A stretch of DNA of 64,000 bases from CAYSAQ01 sp964429235 (GTDB lineage: Bacteria; Margulisbacteria; Riflemargulisbacteria; GWF2-35-9; DYQY01), in assembly GCA_964429235.1 (NCBI GenBank), contig CAYSAQ010000004.1, positions 62,001 through 126,000 of the forward strand, in the 5' to 3' direction. Below the pieces are notes generated by a model. It was not told the origin of the DNA, searched no databases, and saw nothing but the letters and a program-made list of their open reading frames with translations. Positions 1-8,370 of this stretch are shown here, piece after piece (within the stretch, counting starts at the first letter, position 1; each line of letters starts with the position of its first letter). The translations under genes were made by a program, and so were the position numbers.

Positions 1-597
1 TACTATTATTCCTAAAAGTGTAATAGTTAATGAACCGAAATCAACTTTTCCTATTTTGGCGATACTCACAATGACTGCGAATAATATCATAGAAAAAATA
101 TTGTCATATAAAGCAGCACTAACCATTACTGTGCCTACTTTTTTCTTTAGTAACCCTAACTCATGTAAGATTCTTGCTTTTGTTGCTATAGATGTTACAG
201 AGATTGCCATTCCAATAAACAAACCTTGAATAACAGAGCCACCGAAATACGTTGTTATGAAATATCCAAGTATAAAAGGACCAATAGTTCCACCAAAGGC
301 TATTAATAAGGCATTTTTGAGCTGTTTTGTAAGTTTGTTAAGATCAACTTCCATTCCTGTAAAAAACATTAGAAAGAATATCCCTAAGTCTGCTAGCCAT
401 TCGATATGGATATCGGCTTGAATTATATTAAGCAGTGGCGGCCCCAGTATTAGACCTGCTAGCATTTCCCCAAGCATAATAGGAAGTCCTATGCGCTTAA
501 AAAGCATGCCAACTACCCAAATTATTAATAGGAAAAATAAAAGAGTAAAGCTTGGCCCACTCATGAAGTTTGAAATGCGTTCTAAAAAAATACTCAT
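1..597 (-). CDS. Kef-type cation/proton antiporter (CPA2 family), C-terminus beyond window
   Basis: Reading the minus strand from an ATG at 597-595 gives 199 open codons running off the left edge. The product is very hydrophobic, with alternating membrane segments and CPA2 hallmarks: a GLPIMLGEMLAGLILGP stretch after the first helix, then DLGIFFLMFFTGMEVDL. A later SAALYDN sits where the family's ion-binding Asp pair lies; only one Asp is present. Such proteins exchange K+ or Na+ for H+ across the inner membrane. Upstream on the minus strand a TATACT box lies 8 nt before the ATG with no Shine-Dalgarno, suggesting a 2-nt leader. It is divergent from the dehydrogenase at 684. Whether a TrkA-type regulatory domain follows cannot be seen. 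Confidence 0.85.
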   Translation of the reverse strand, partial: MSIFLERISNFMSGPSFTLLFFLLIIWVVGMLFKRIGLPIMLGEMLAGLILGPPLLNIIQADIHIEWLADLGIFFLMFFTGMEVDLNKLTKQLKNALLIAFGGTIGPFILGYFITTYFGGSVIQGLFIGMAISVTSIATKARILHELGLLKKKVGTVMVSAALYDNIFSMILFAVIVSIAKIGKVDFGSLTITLLGIIV

Positions 598-683
598 ATA
601 TACAAAGTATATCATGATTTAAATTATTAGCTTATGCCCCGCTAAACTAGACACTAAAAGATGGAAAGGTTAGAATAATTTAG

Positions 684-1790
684 ATGAGTGAGAAAACATA
701 CAATTTACCTGCAGAATTTTTAGCAGATTTTATGATAAACGTATTTCGCAAAATAGGAGTTCCTAGATCCGAAGCAAAGGTTTGTTCCGATATCCTAATT
801 GAATCAGATCTAAGAGGGATTGATTCCCACGGAGTAAACAGACTTAAACCTATCTATTACGACAGATACAAAAAAGGCATCCTTAATACCAAAACTAAAT
901 TTGAAATTGTTAAAAAGACATCAACTACTGCTGTAGTAGATGGCCATAACGGCATGGGCTTTGTAATAGCAAAGAAATGCATGGATATGGCTATTAAAAA
1001 GGCAAAGAAACATGGACTTGGGATGGTTGTAGCTAGAAACTCTACCCATTTCGGTATAGCTGGTTATTATGCAACCATGGCATCTGAAGCAGGAATGATT
1101 GGCCAGGTTACTACCAATGCTAGGCCTTCTATAGCTCCTACCTTTGGTGTAGAGAACATGCTCGGAACAAATCCACTTACTTTTGGTATTCCTACTGATG
1201 AAGCTTTTCCATTTGTATTTGATTGTGCAACTTCAGTTACTCAACGTGGAAAGATTGAATATTATGATAGAACAGGAAAAGATACTCCAGAAGGTTTAGT
1301 AATAGATAGAGCAGGTAATCCTATGACGGATAGTGCTCAGATATTAAAAGATCTTGTAGCAGGACAAGCTGCTCTTGTTCCATTAGGTGGCACAGGTGAA
1401 GAAACTGGTGGATACAAAGGTTATGGGTTTGCAACTGTAGTAGAGATAATGTCTTCAGCATTACAGAGCGGTAATTTCTTATGGGCTTTATCCGGACAAA
1501 AAGATGGAAAATCAGCTCCAATAGAGCTAGGACATTCATTTCTTGCAATTAATGTAGATGCGTTTGTGGATACAGAAACTTTCAAAAAGAATACAGGTAA
1601 TGTCCTTAGAGAATTAAGAGCATCAGCCAAAGCTCCAGGACAGGAAAGAATCTATACTGCAGGTGAAAAAGAGTTCATTGCCAGACAAGAACGCGAAAAA
1701 AGTGGTATACCATTACCACCAAGCGTACAAAAAGATTTCTCTATAATGAAAGAGGAATTAAAAATCAAAATAGATTTCCCTTGGGAATAG
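684..1790 (+). CDS. Malate/lactate dehydrogenase, Ldh2 (YlbC/YiaK) family
   Basis: This 368-residue protein belongs to the NAD(P)-dependent Ldh2 family (malate, L-lactate, ureidoglycolate, 2,3-diketogulonate oxidoreductases), which is unrelated to classic LDH/MDH. Visible family marks are the N-terminal helical region with DLRGIDSHGVNRL, the NSTHFGIAGYYA segment around residue 118 with the conserved His, GTNPLTFGIP, and the GGYKGYG motif near residue 245. Length is normal for the family. Substrate cannot be settled from sequence; malate or lactate is likeliest. The gene lies 4 nt upstream of the methyltransferase/hydrolase gene and is probably co-transcribed with it. A TAGAAT box ends 7 nt before the ATG, and a weak GAAAGG also lies upstream. 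Confidence 0.88.
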   Translation: MSEKTYNLPAEFLADFMINVFRKIGVPRSEAKVCSDILIESDLRGIDSHGVNRLKPIYYDRYKKGILNTKTKFEIVKKTSTTAVVDGHNGMGFVIAKKCMDMAIKKAKKHGLGMVVARNSTHFGIAGYYATMASEAGMIGQVTTNARPSIAPTFGVENMLGTNPLTFGIPTDEAFPFVFDCATSVTQRGKIEYYDRTGKDTPEGLVIDRAGNPMTDSAQILKDLVAGQAALVPLGGTGEETGGYKGYGFATVVEIMSSALQSGNFLWALSGQKDGKSAPIELGHSFLAINVDAFVDTETFKKNTGNVLRELRASAKAPGQERIYTAGEKEFIARQEREKSGIPLPPSVQKDFSIMKEELKIKIDFPWE

Positions 1791-1794
1791 CTAT

Positions 1795-3345
1795 ATGCCA
1801 CATACTCTAAAAGAACTCGAAAAACATGTTTATGAATGTAATATAACCAGGACGCATCATAGGTCATTACATGGAAAATATGGATATAACCACATATTAG
1901 ATGTGAATTTAGTTGAGGAATGTCTTACATTGTATAAAGCTAAGCAGAGTAAAATTCGTATATTAGATATTGGTTGTGGAGATGGTTATGCAATTAGTCA
2001 GTTAAAAGAAGATTTAGCAAAAAAGGGGTTGGCGGATAAGTTTGAAGTTTATGGGCTAGGGTTAAATGATTATGAGCCAATGTTTATTCCTCAGAAGAAG
2101 TTTATAAAACAAGGCTTGTTTGATTTGCATATGCAGAATCGTAAACCCTATGATCTGATTGTTTCTGTTTATGCTTTCCACTATATGTGGCATAAGCTGG
2201 AAGGTATTGAGAAGATTAATAATAAGCTTTTAGCAGATGGGGGTAAGGCTATTATTCATTTTCCCGGATACCTTGCTCAGTATTCAGAGAGTGATAAGCA
2301 TCTTCATCAGACTGAAGAGACAGGTAATGAGAACTTTAGAGTGTTTCTAAAAGAATGGAATGAAGCTACTAATGGTCATTTGTCTTATAAGCTAAATTAT
2401 TATTATAGTGATGATGATGATGGCACTTTGTTTACAAAATTTGGTATTTTAAAATTTAATAAAGATGATAGAAATAATCTTTCTTTCAGAGCCAAACTTC
2501 GTGGTTTCTCAATGTTTGAAGAAGGGTTTATCTTTGAGGCAATTAATAGAGGTATATCTTATGTGTCTTCTTATTATCAAATATTTCCTTTTGATTCTGA
2601 ACCTTTAGCAGTTGATAGAAATAGTCCTATTCATAGAATCTTTACCGTAGCGAAGGAATATCAAGGTAAAGAATATATACTTAATATAGCAACTCATCAG
2701 CTAGATAATCCAGTGATTGTTGTTATGTATCCTGCTGCTAAAGAAGATTTAGCTGGCGCAGCAATAGATTACAAAGCAATGGCAAAACAAGTATATGTAA
2801 CGGGTCTAGGAGCTGTTGTACGTTGTAATGGGCTTTATGATCCTAAAGTAGAATTCCATGATTTTAATAATCAAATTGTAAGGTTTTATATAGATTTTAT
2901 CCTTGAGCATGCAGAACGTATCTGTGGTCATAAAAATCCAGATTTATATCTAATGGGATATTCTTCTGGTGGTAGTGCAATTGCTTCTATTGCTTCAGAA
3001 TATAAACAAGTAAAGAAGCTATTATTAATGGCTCCTTCTTATGATTCTGATAAACAAATGTTGATAGATAGTTTGAATAAATTCAAAGGAGAAATAGCAG
3101 TTATAGCAGGGGATAGAGATCAGATAGTTTTCCCATCTCAAGTAGCATGGTTTTATTATAGAGCTATAAATGCTAAGAAACGCCGATTTGTTGAGTTAGA
3201 GTGTTGTGAACATTCTTTTGTCGGCCAACATAATAGAGATATTTTATATAACTCACCACTATGGGCTTTTGGAGATTATAATGAGTTTCCGAAAGAAGCA
3301 GAAATGCCAGAAGATGAAAACTATCCAAACTTCATTTATGAATAG
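1795..3345 (+). CDS. Class I SAM methyltransferase fused to alpha/beta hydrolase
   Basis: The 516-residue product has two recognisable halves. Residues 1-180 form a class I methyltransferase with motif I ILDIGCGDGYA near residue 58 and a YDLIVSVYAFHYM motif IV region. Residues 280-500 look like an alpha/beta hydrolase: GYSSGG near residue 388 supplies the likely nucleophile Ser390, GDRDQIV near 441 the Asp, and CCEHSF near 472 the His. No signal peptide or membrane segment is seen, so it should act in the cytoplasm. It starts 4 nt after the dehydrogenase stop. The linker (about 180-280) is unassigned. The fusion suggests the hydrolase processes, or frees, a methylated ester or a related small molecule; substrate unknown. 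Confidence 0.75.
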   Translation: MPHTLKELEKHVYECNITRTHHRSLHGKYGYNHILDVNLVEECLTLYKAKQSKIRILDIGCGDGYAISQLKEDLAKKGLADKFEVYGLGLNDYEPMFIPQKKFIKQGLFDLHMQNRKPYDLIVSVYAFHYMWHKLEGIEKINNKLLADGGKAIIHFPGYLAQYSESDKHLHQTEETGNENFRVFLKEWNEATNGHLSYKLNYYYSDDDDGTLFTKFGILKFNKDDRNNLSFRAKLRGFSMFEEGFIFEAINRGISYVSSYYQIFPFDSEPLAVDRNSPIHRIFTVAKEYQGKEYILNIATHQLDNPVIVVMYPAAKEDLAGAAIDYKAMAKQVYVTGLGAVVRCNGLYDPKVEFHDFNNQIVRFYIDFILEHAERICGHKNPDLYLMGYSSGGSAIASIASEYKQVKKLLLMAPSYDSDKQMLIDSLNKFKGEIAVIAGDRDQIVFPSQVAWFYYRAINAKKRRFVELECCEHSFVGQHNRDILYNSPLWAFGDYNEFPKEAEMPEDENYPNFIYE

Positions 3346-3386
3346 CAAAAGAGCTATTATTTCAGAAGCACTTAAATTATAATTAA

Positions 3387-4178
3387 TTAAGAGCTATTAG
3401 CTGGTGCTGTATTAGCTGGTGCTATTATGTCCATACTAATTTCATCATCAGAAACTTCGCCGTCAGAGGTATTTACAGTACTAGCTGCTTTAAATCCATC
3501 TAATATCTCAGTAAGCACATCATTAGTCATGTTTCCCAATATATCTGTAAAATCATACGAAGTAGCGTTTGCAACAGAAAATGCATCATTAGCAGCAGCT
3601 GCATATCCAGATCCATTATAACTGCTTCCATTAGGTGATGGTTTTCCTTCTATTCCTGTCTCTAAAAGTGATATTAGCCCATCTTCTTTAAGGGTACTTG
3701 TAGTTGTTGCTGTAGCTGTTCCTGGATTTGCAGGGTCTATTACACAAGTTACAGGGAGTTTCACACTGTCCCCTAACCCTTTTCTATAAGGATTAAACTG
3801 GTCACGATTTTCATCAATATTCACATGTACAACAATATAATTTTCGTTCATTAATGCTCTAGCTTCAGGAGAATTATTTGCGTTATTTTCTGTACGAGTA
3901 CAATTGCCACAAGCAGGGCGACCAAATACTACAAATACTTGTTTTCCTTCAGCTTTAGCCTGCGCCATAGCTTCATTTAAATCAGTTCCCCATGTAACTG
4001 GCCCATCATCAGAAATACTAGTAGTTTCTTGAGTTTCATATTCAGATGAAACGCCAGAGTAGCTACAGTCTAGGCTACATGCATCATGTTCGCAATTTAT
4101 ACCGGCTTCATCAGTATTTGCTGTCCCATATCCAGGATTTATTTGTCCGACATTGCCTATATCTATCATATATTTCAC
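3387..4178 (-). CDS. Thioredoxin-fold protein with CGNC motif and low-complexity ends
   Basis: This 263-residue protein has a central thioredoxin-like domain (about residues 65-165): KQVFVVFGRPACGNCTR carries the CxxC, followed by the NYIVVHVNID strand and a LPVTCVIDP segment in the cis-Pro position. The CxxC suggests redox activity of the thiol-disulfide type. The N-terminus (about 60 residues, Cys- and acid-rich, with three further Cys) and the C-terminus (Ala/Asn/Asp/Ser-rich, many acidic residues) are low complexity. There is no Sec signal peptide or membrane segment, yet composition resembles that of secreted proteins. GAGGTG precedes the ATG. The gene converges with the methyltransferase/hydrolase gene. 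Function is otherwise unknown. Confidence 0.7.
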   Translation of the reverse strand: MKYMIDIGNVGQINPGYGTANTDEAGINCEHDACSLDCSYSGVSSEYETQETTSISDDGPVTWGTDLNEAMAQAKAEGKQVFVVFGRPACGNCTRTENNANNSPEARALMNENYIVVHVNIDENRDQFNPYRKGLGDSVKLPVTCVIDPANPGTATATTTSTLKEDGLISLLETGIEGKPSPNGSSYNGSGYAAAANDAFSVANATSYDFTDILGNMTNDVLTEILDGFKAASTVNTSDGEVSDDEISMDIIAPANTAPANSS

Positions 4179-4311
4179 CTCTTTTATCTAACATACCCCA
4201 TAACGTTAAAACTAAACGAAAAGATGCATGCATAATTCATGTTTGATTCGTTAGGTTAAAAAATAAAAAAATATAGTAATATATGTTTAGTAATTTATAT
4301 TGGAGGAAATA

Positions 4312-4800
4312 ATGAAAATAAATCTATCTTATAAGGTTGATGTTAAATTTAAGTCTTTTGTAATGTTGAGTATTCTTGCGATAACGCCAAACCTACTAGG
4401 AATGATTAATTTGCCTACAGTATTTGGTTTTAAAATTCATTTGTTTCAGTATATTGTTTTTATTGCTGCAGCAATCTATGGTCCTGTGGGAGGAGCTATT
4501 AGTGGAAGCCTTGGTAGTATGTTTTCTGCCACAGCAATGTCCAATCCCTATATTGTAGTTGGAAACTTGATTCTTGGTGTAGTAGCTGGAGCTTTAATGA
4601 AGAAGGGATGGGGAATACTTCCTGCAGTAGTAGTAGCTTATCTTATACAGATTCCATGGCTTTATCTTACTGATATATGCTTAATAGGCATGCCACATGC
4701 ATTAGTTGTAAAGATTATGCTAGGCTTATTAGCCACGAATATTATTTGGGCAATAGCTGCAAAGCATAGTTATAAAGAAGTAGAGAAATTAACACTGTGA
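4312..4800 (+). CDS. ECF transporter S component (substrate-binding membrane subunit)
   Basis: A 162-residue hydrophobic protein with about five or six membrane helices. FIAAAIYGPVGGAISGSLGSM and the following segments match the general pattern of energy-coupling-factor S components, which capture vitamins or other small molecules and dock on a shared EcfAAT module. I chose the ATG at 4312 because GGAGG at 4302-4306 is well placed for it; an upstream TTG at 4300 would lie on the ribosome site. The stop overlaps the start of the phosphoribosyltransferase as GTGA, so the two are translationally coupled. That partnership suggests a nucleobase or related ligand. No EcfA or EcfT genes are in the window. 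Confidence 0.75.
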   Translation: MKINLSYKVDVKFKSFVMLSILAITPNLLGMINLPTVFGFKIHLFQYIVFIAAAIYGPVGGAISGSLGSMFSATAMSNPYIVVGNLILGVVAGALMKKGWGILPAVVVAYLIQIPWLYLTDICLIGMPHALVVKIMLGLLATNIIWAIAAKHSYKEVEKLTL

Positions 4801-5192
4801 CCGAAAAGACATGGGATGACTTTTTTACTAGGTTAGATGAATTAGATTTTGAGGAATTTGATTTGATAGTAGCAATAGCAAGAGGCGGGATAATACCTGC
4901 TGGGTTTATTCAACAAAAGCTAAATATCCCTATGCAGGTTATTAACATCAACTACAGAGATGATAGACACACACCAAGATATGATGATGCTGAGCTATTA
5001 GAATCTGAGGAATTTTCATTGAAAGATAAAAAGATTCTATTAGTTGATGATGTGGCTAGAACTGGTAAAACAGCAGCAAAAGCTAAAGAATATTTAGCTG
5101 GTAATTCTATTCAGACTTGTTTTATAAATGGTGATGGAGATTATAGATTTTTTCAGTCAGAAACTTGTTTAAAAATGCCATGGAAGAGGTGA
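4797..5192 (+). CDS. Phosphoribosyltransferase-domain protein (xanthine/guanine type)
   Basis: The 131-residue product is a compact type I phosphoribosyltransferase. KILLVDDVARTGKTAAKA (about residues 78-95) is the PRPP-binding motif and DLIVAIARGGIIPAG is the PPi-loop region. These enzymes join a nucleobase to PRPP. It starts with GTG overlapping the stop of the ECF S component (GTGA), so synthesis is tied to a transporter subunit, which fits uptake followed by phosphoribosylation (trapping). The family also includes regulatory or nucleoside-specific members, so the base is unknown; the RDDRHTPRYDD loop is where specificity elements would sit. It is followed 3 nt later by the DUF362 ferredoxin gene. 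Confidence 0.78.
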   Translation: MTEKTWDDFFTRLDELDFEEFDLIVAIARGGIIPAGFIQQKLNIPMQVININYRDDRHTPRYDDAELLESEEFSLKDKKILLVDDVARTGKTAAKAKEYLAGNSIQTCFINGDGDYRFFQSETCLKMPWKR

Positions 5193-5195
5193 GTT

Positions 5196-6239
5196 ATGTC
5201 TAATGTTTATTATAAAAAAGTAAATTCAGAAACTACAGCAGAGGAAATTCAAGTTATTACAAAAGAGCTTTTAGCTGAAGTAGTAAAAAAAGAGGGCGTT
5301 AAGCTAAATAAAACAATCCCAATGAAAGTTCATTTTGGTGAAAAAGGTAACAAAACTTATATAAAGTCTGAGAATTTCTTAGGAATAATAGATTTTCTTA
5401 AAGAGAATGATATTGATACTTCCTATATTGAAACAAGCGTAATGTATGGTGGGCAAAGACATAATCGAGAGCTGCATTTAAAGCTTGCAAAGGAACATGG
5501 GTTTACGCAGATCCCAATAATCATTGCTGATGGTGAACATGGTGAAGCTTTTACAGAAATAGAGATAAATCAGAAACATTTTAAAAAATGTAAGATTGGA
5601 AAAGCTTTCTTGGATTATGATCAATTAATAGTCATTTCTCATTTTAAAGGTCATATGATGGCGGGTTTTGGAGGAGCTATTAAACAGCTTTCTATGGGAC
5701 ATGCCGCTAAAGGCGGAAAAATGGTTATGCATATGGGTGAGAAACCAATAATTAAGAGCAGAAAATGTAAGAAATGTAATCTATGTAAAGAGAGATGTAA
5801 CGAAAACGCTATTACAATTGGTAAAAAATCATTTATCGACCATGATAGATGCGTTGGTTGTGGAGCTTGTCTTTCTATATGTCCTCATAAAGCAGTTACC
5901 ATATTTACTCCTAAAAGTATTTTGCACGCTATGGGTGTTGGAAGTAATTTTAAAGAAAAAGTAGTTGAATATGCTTTAGCGGCTCAAAAAGATAAAAAGA
6001 ATATATATATCAATTTTGCTATGAATATTACAGCTGGATGTGACTGTGAGCCAAGAAAGATGAAACTATTAATGGAAGACCTTGGTGTTTTTATCTCAAC
6101 AGATCCAGTAGCTATTGATAAAGCTTGTTATGATTTAGTTAAAGAAAACGGGAAAACCTTTAAAGGTGCAAAGCAGTTTCATTATGCTGAAAAAATTGGA
6201 TTAGGCTCAACTAAATATAAGTTAATCGAATTAGCGTAA
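5196..6239 (+). CDS. DUF362 protein with two 4Fe-4S clusters
   Basis: The 347-residue protein carries a DUF362 domain with a ferredoxin insert. CKKCNLCKERC at about residue 190 and CVGCGACLSICP at about residue 215 form a two-cluster 4Fe-4S module. HFGEKGNKTYIK near the start and HFKGHMMAGFGGAIKQLSMG in the middle are typical of the DUF362 family. The last third ends with the CDCEP segment and STDPVAIDKACYDL. Family members are electron carriers or redox enzymes of unknown substrate. AGAGGTGA inside the preceding gene serves as ribosome site, so it probably shares an operon with the phosphoribosyltransferase and S component. It is cytoplasmic, with no signal peptide. Confidence 0.85.
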   Translation: MSNVYYKKVNSETTAEEIQVITKELLAEVVKKEGVKLNKTIPMKVHFGEKGNKTYIKSENFLGIIDFLKENDIDTSYIETSVMYGGQRHNRELHLKLAKEHGFTQIPIIIADGEHGEAFTEIEINQKHFKKCKIGKAFLDYDQLIVISHFKGHMMAGFGGAIKQLSMGHAAKGGKMVMHMGEKPIIKSRKCKKCNLCKERCNENAITIGKKSFIDHDRCVGCGACLSICPHKAVTIFTPKSILHAMGVGSNFKEKVVEYALAAQKDKKNIYINFAMNITAGCDCEPRKMKLLMEDLGVFISTDPVAIDKACYDLVKENGKTFKGAKQFHYAEKIGLGSTKYKLIELA

Positions 6240-6240
6240 A

Positions 6241-6642
6241 CTAATTGTTTTTATATAGTAGACTTATGAGTACACCTGCAACGGTAAAGTGCAGGAACCC
6301 TAACGATCCTTGAATAATCATCCATTTGTTAGCGTCAGGAATCATAAACCTTGCAGGTAAATCTATTGCGATAAAAGGAACTACAATTAATCCAATAAAA
6401 ACCCCATACTTTAGTCCTTTAATAACGCTGTTACCTTCAAACCAAGTCATAGGGTAAAGTGTTGAAAAGGCAAAAGAAGAAATAATTGCTTGTAAGATAG
6501 ACGCTTTAATCAATGGTGGCATTCTTAATATTTCTATACTTAAGAAATATTCTCCAGCAACAAGATAAGTAAGTATTCCCTGAATAAAAAAGTTTGATAA
6601 AAAACATAACAGTGTGCCTAATAGGATTTTATTTAATTTCAA
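6241..6642 (-). CDS. Small hypothetical membrane protein
   Basis: A 133-residue protein with about four predicted membrane helices (LLGTLLCFLSNFFIQGILTYLV, a mid segment near residues 45-60, KYGVFIGLIVVPFIAIDL, and GFLHFTVAGVLISLLY). It looks like the DUF1761-type or DoxX-like small inner-membrane proteins but I cannot assign a family. The start is taken as TTG at 6642 because AAGGAG lies 7 nt upstream and no better start follows. It ends 1 nt from the convergent DUF362 gene, leaving no room for a separate terminator. Confidence 0.6.
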   Translation of the reverse strand: MKLNKILLGTLLCFLSNFFIQGILTYLVAGEYFLSIEILRMPPLIKASILQAIISSFAFSTLYPMTWFEGNSVIKGLKYGVFIGLIVVPFIAIDLPARFMIPDANKWMIIQGSLGFLHFTVAGVLISLLYKNN

Positions 6643-6731
6643 GTATGTGCTCCTTAAATAATTAGTAAATAGTTAAAAGTATAATACTAAGAATAGTATG
6701 TTGAAAAATATTCAAACTATTTTAGTATTAG

Positions 6732-6941
6732 CTAAGCTGAAACTAAAATATCTAAAACTCGAGGTTGATTGATAATAAAATTTACTTTATCAGTCATTTC
6801 AATTTCAAATAAATCTATACTTAGCTCTCTGTTCAGCATATCTTCTTGTGGAAAAAGATCTAAGTTTGCTTCTTTTCTGCTAATAAGCTCAATGTTAGCT
6901 ATATATTCTTTTACCAAGGAAGTTAATTCTAAATCATTCAT
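6732..6941 (-). CDS. Small hypothetical acidic protein
   Basis: The 69-residue product is acidic, helical and lacks any signal or membrane segment. An AAAGGGG ribosome site lies about 6 nt upstream of the ATG, which favours this frame over the overlapping plus-strand reading of similar length. I do not recognise a family. It stands alone between the membrane protein and the 41-residue small gene. Confidence 0.45.
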   Translation of the reverse strand: MNDLELTSLVKEYIANIELISRKEANLDLFPQEDMLNRELSIDLFEIEMTDKVNFIINQPRVLDILVSA

Positions 6942-7122
6942 TTCTAGCCCCTTTATTTAGATATATTATGTGTGCTCACTTTTAAAAGCATAACATTTTG
7001 TACGAGTGAAATCAAAATTTGAGTAAAAAACATTTACTTAATCTTAATATATCCAAATTAATCAATGGAACAATCCATATGTTTGTTCGATAACTTTATA
7101 TAAAAACTGGGGAGGATTTATT

Positions 7123-7248
7123 ATGGGGAATATTCATAAATTAAATAAAAACGAGATTGAGATTTTAAAGTTTAGAGTTAGCAGATGGTTATCACCGTTA
7201 AGCGAGTATCAATTAGGAATTATGAAAGAGCTTGGTTTAGCAGCTTAG
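7123..7248 (+). CDS. Small hypothetical protein, 41 residues
   Basis: A short frame starting ATG at 7123 encodes 41 residues, rich in Lys and Leu with the core KFRVSRWLSPLSEYQLG. A strong GGGGAGG site at 7109-7115 is ideally spaced, which is the main reason to believe it. The C-terminus ends in GLAA, resembling a ClpXP-type degron (inference). It is too short for family assignment and stands alone, convergent with the exonuclease gene at 7279. Confidence 0.5.
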   Translation: MGNIHKLNKNEIEILKFRVSRWLSPLSEYQLGIMKELGLAA

Positions 7249-7278
7249 GTAATTATTTTATTTTCTATATTGCATCAT

Positions 7279-8133
7279 TTATCTGTAGTAAAAATGTCTT
7301 AAATCCATAAACGAAAGTAATCGTTTCACTACTTTCATATCTGGCTTATATGGGTTTTCTGGTCTTAATGGAATATCAAGTTTCGGAATAGCAAATGGTA
7401 TGTCTCTTAGTTTGAGGTTATATGCTTTGTGCATTAGTACTTCTAGGTTAATTACATCTTCTACATTATAAGCTAGCAAAGTGTCCAATGTTCTAGGATT
7501 CTGTGTGCGAACATAGTCATTCCATAGAGATATCGCAAAGTTACCGTCCATGCCATCTATTTCCCCGCGAGAGATGTCAAAATAGCGCTCACATCCCTTA
7601 AGACCACCTTTTATTCCTAGACTATGTAAAATGTATCGCAAATCAATATGTGAGTGTTTTTGTAGTTTTATATCGAAGTAGCTTTCTATAAATGGGACAT
7701 CAAAACACTTCCCATTATAAGTAATCAGTAAATCGTATTTTTTTATATCTTTAACAAAGTCATTTAAATTTTTACCATTAACGTAACACTTAATCTCTGT
7801 TCCAGTGTAGAGAGCAATAGTTGTGATATCATCAAACTTGCCTTTTAATCCTGTTGTTTCTATGTCTAGATAAGCAACGTTGTATTTAAAGTGAGGGAAG
7901 ATTCGCCAGATTTGCTGGTTGTTTAGCCCTTTGCTGAAATATTGATGGTTGGCTTGTTTTAGAGCTATTTTTGATTCTGTAATTGCTTGTTTAAGTAGGT
8001 TTATTTTATTAACGGTGATAGGGGCTTTGTCTGCTTCGGATAAATATTCCCAAGAAAAAACACAATAATCCCAGAGTTTAATTTCCATTTGTTCGCTGAT
8101 TCCAGCTATGTGGCAAAAAGAGTTTTGTAGCAT
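7279..8133 (-). CDS. YprB-like RNase H-fold 3'-5' exonuclease
   Basis: The 284-residue protein has a DEDD-type exonuclease core at about residues 85-260. YLDIETTGL gives the first Asp and Glu, YNGKCFDVPFIESYF the second site, HIDLRYILHSLG the third, and YNVEDVINLEVL the last Asp. It matches the YprB ribonuclease-H-like family, here without the TPR tail seen in some relatives. It probably trims DNA or RNA 3' ends in the cytoplasm. On the minus strand a TATGAT box lies exactly 6 nt before the ATG, with no ribosome site, predicting a leaderless transcript. Confidence 0.8.
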   Translation of the reverse strand: MLQNSFCHIAGISEQMEIKLWDYCVFSWEYLSEADKAPITVNKINLLKQAITESKIALKQANHQYFSKGLNNQQIWRIFPHFKYNVAYLDIETTGLKGKFDDITTIALYTGTEIKCYVNGKNLNDFVKDIKKYDLLITYNGKCFDVPFIESYFDIKLQKHSHIDLRYILHSLGIKGGLKGCERYFDISRGEIDGMDGNFAISLWNDYVRTQNPRTLDTLLAYNVEDVINLEVLMHKAYNLKLRDIPFAIPKLDIPLRPENPYKPDMKVVKRLLSFMDLRHFYYR

Positions 8134-8139
8134 AAAATA

Positions 8140-8145
8140 ATCATA
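8140..8145 (-). promoter_or_regulatory. Minus 10 box of exonuclease gene, predicted leaderless
   Basis: The minus strand reads TATGAT, then TATTTT, then the ATG at 8133. Six bases between box and ATG place the transcript start at the first base of the start codon. Confidence 0.5.
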
Positions 8146-8230
8146 CTTCGAGGAGAAAACCTTAACAACTAAAAAATATCAAGATAAGGGTATTCAAACA
8201 ACAGCTTAGATAACTCTTTATATCAATACA

Positions 8231-8248
8231 GAGGGGGTGGGGGGGGGG
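8231..8248 (+). repeat. Poly-G tract (G5-T-G10)
   Basis: GAGGGGGT is followed by ten consecutive G at 8239-8248, in an otherwise AT-rich 237-base gap between the exonuclease start and the next plus-strand gene. Such a run is prone to slippage and can fold as a G-quadruplex. It lies about 125 bases upstream of the start at 8371. Assembly or sequencing error in the run length is possible. Confidence 0.7.
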
Positions 8249-8370
8249 TAAAGGAAATCATGTCATTACTGGGTTAACAACTTATATGCTTGCCTAAATA
8301 TGGCATATCTCCGTTAAGTTATTTTTTCAAATTTTGTGAAATTATTTATAAATAAAATCGATATATTAAT

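Noticed and set aside
6769..6960. Plus-strand 63-codon frame opposite the 69-residue gene
   Set aside because: Ser/Ile/Phe-rich mirror translation without a ribosome site; the minus frame has AAAGGGG.
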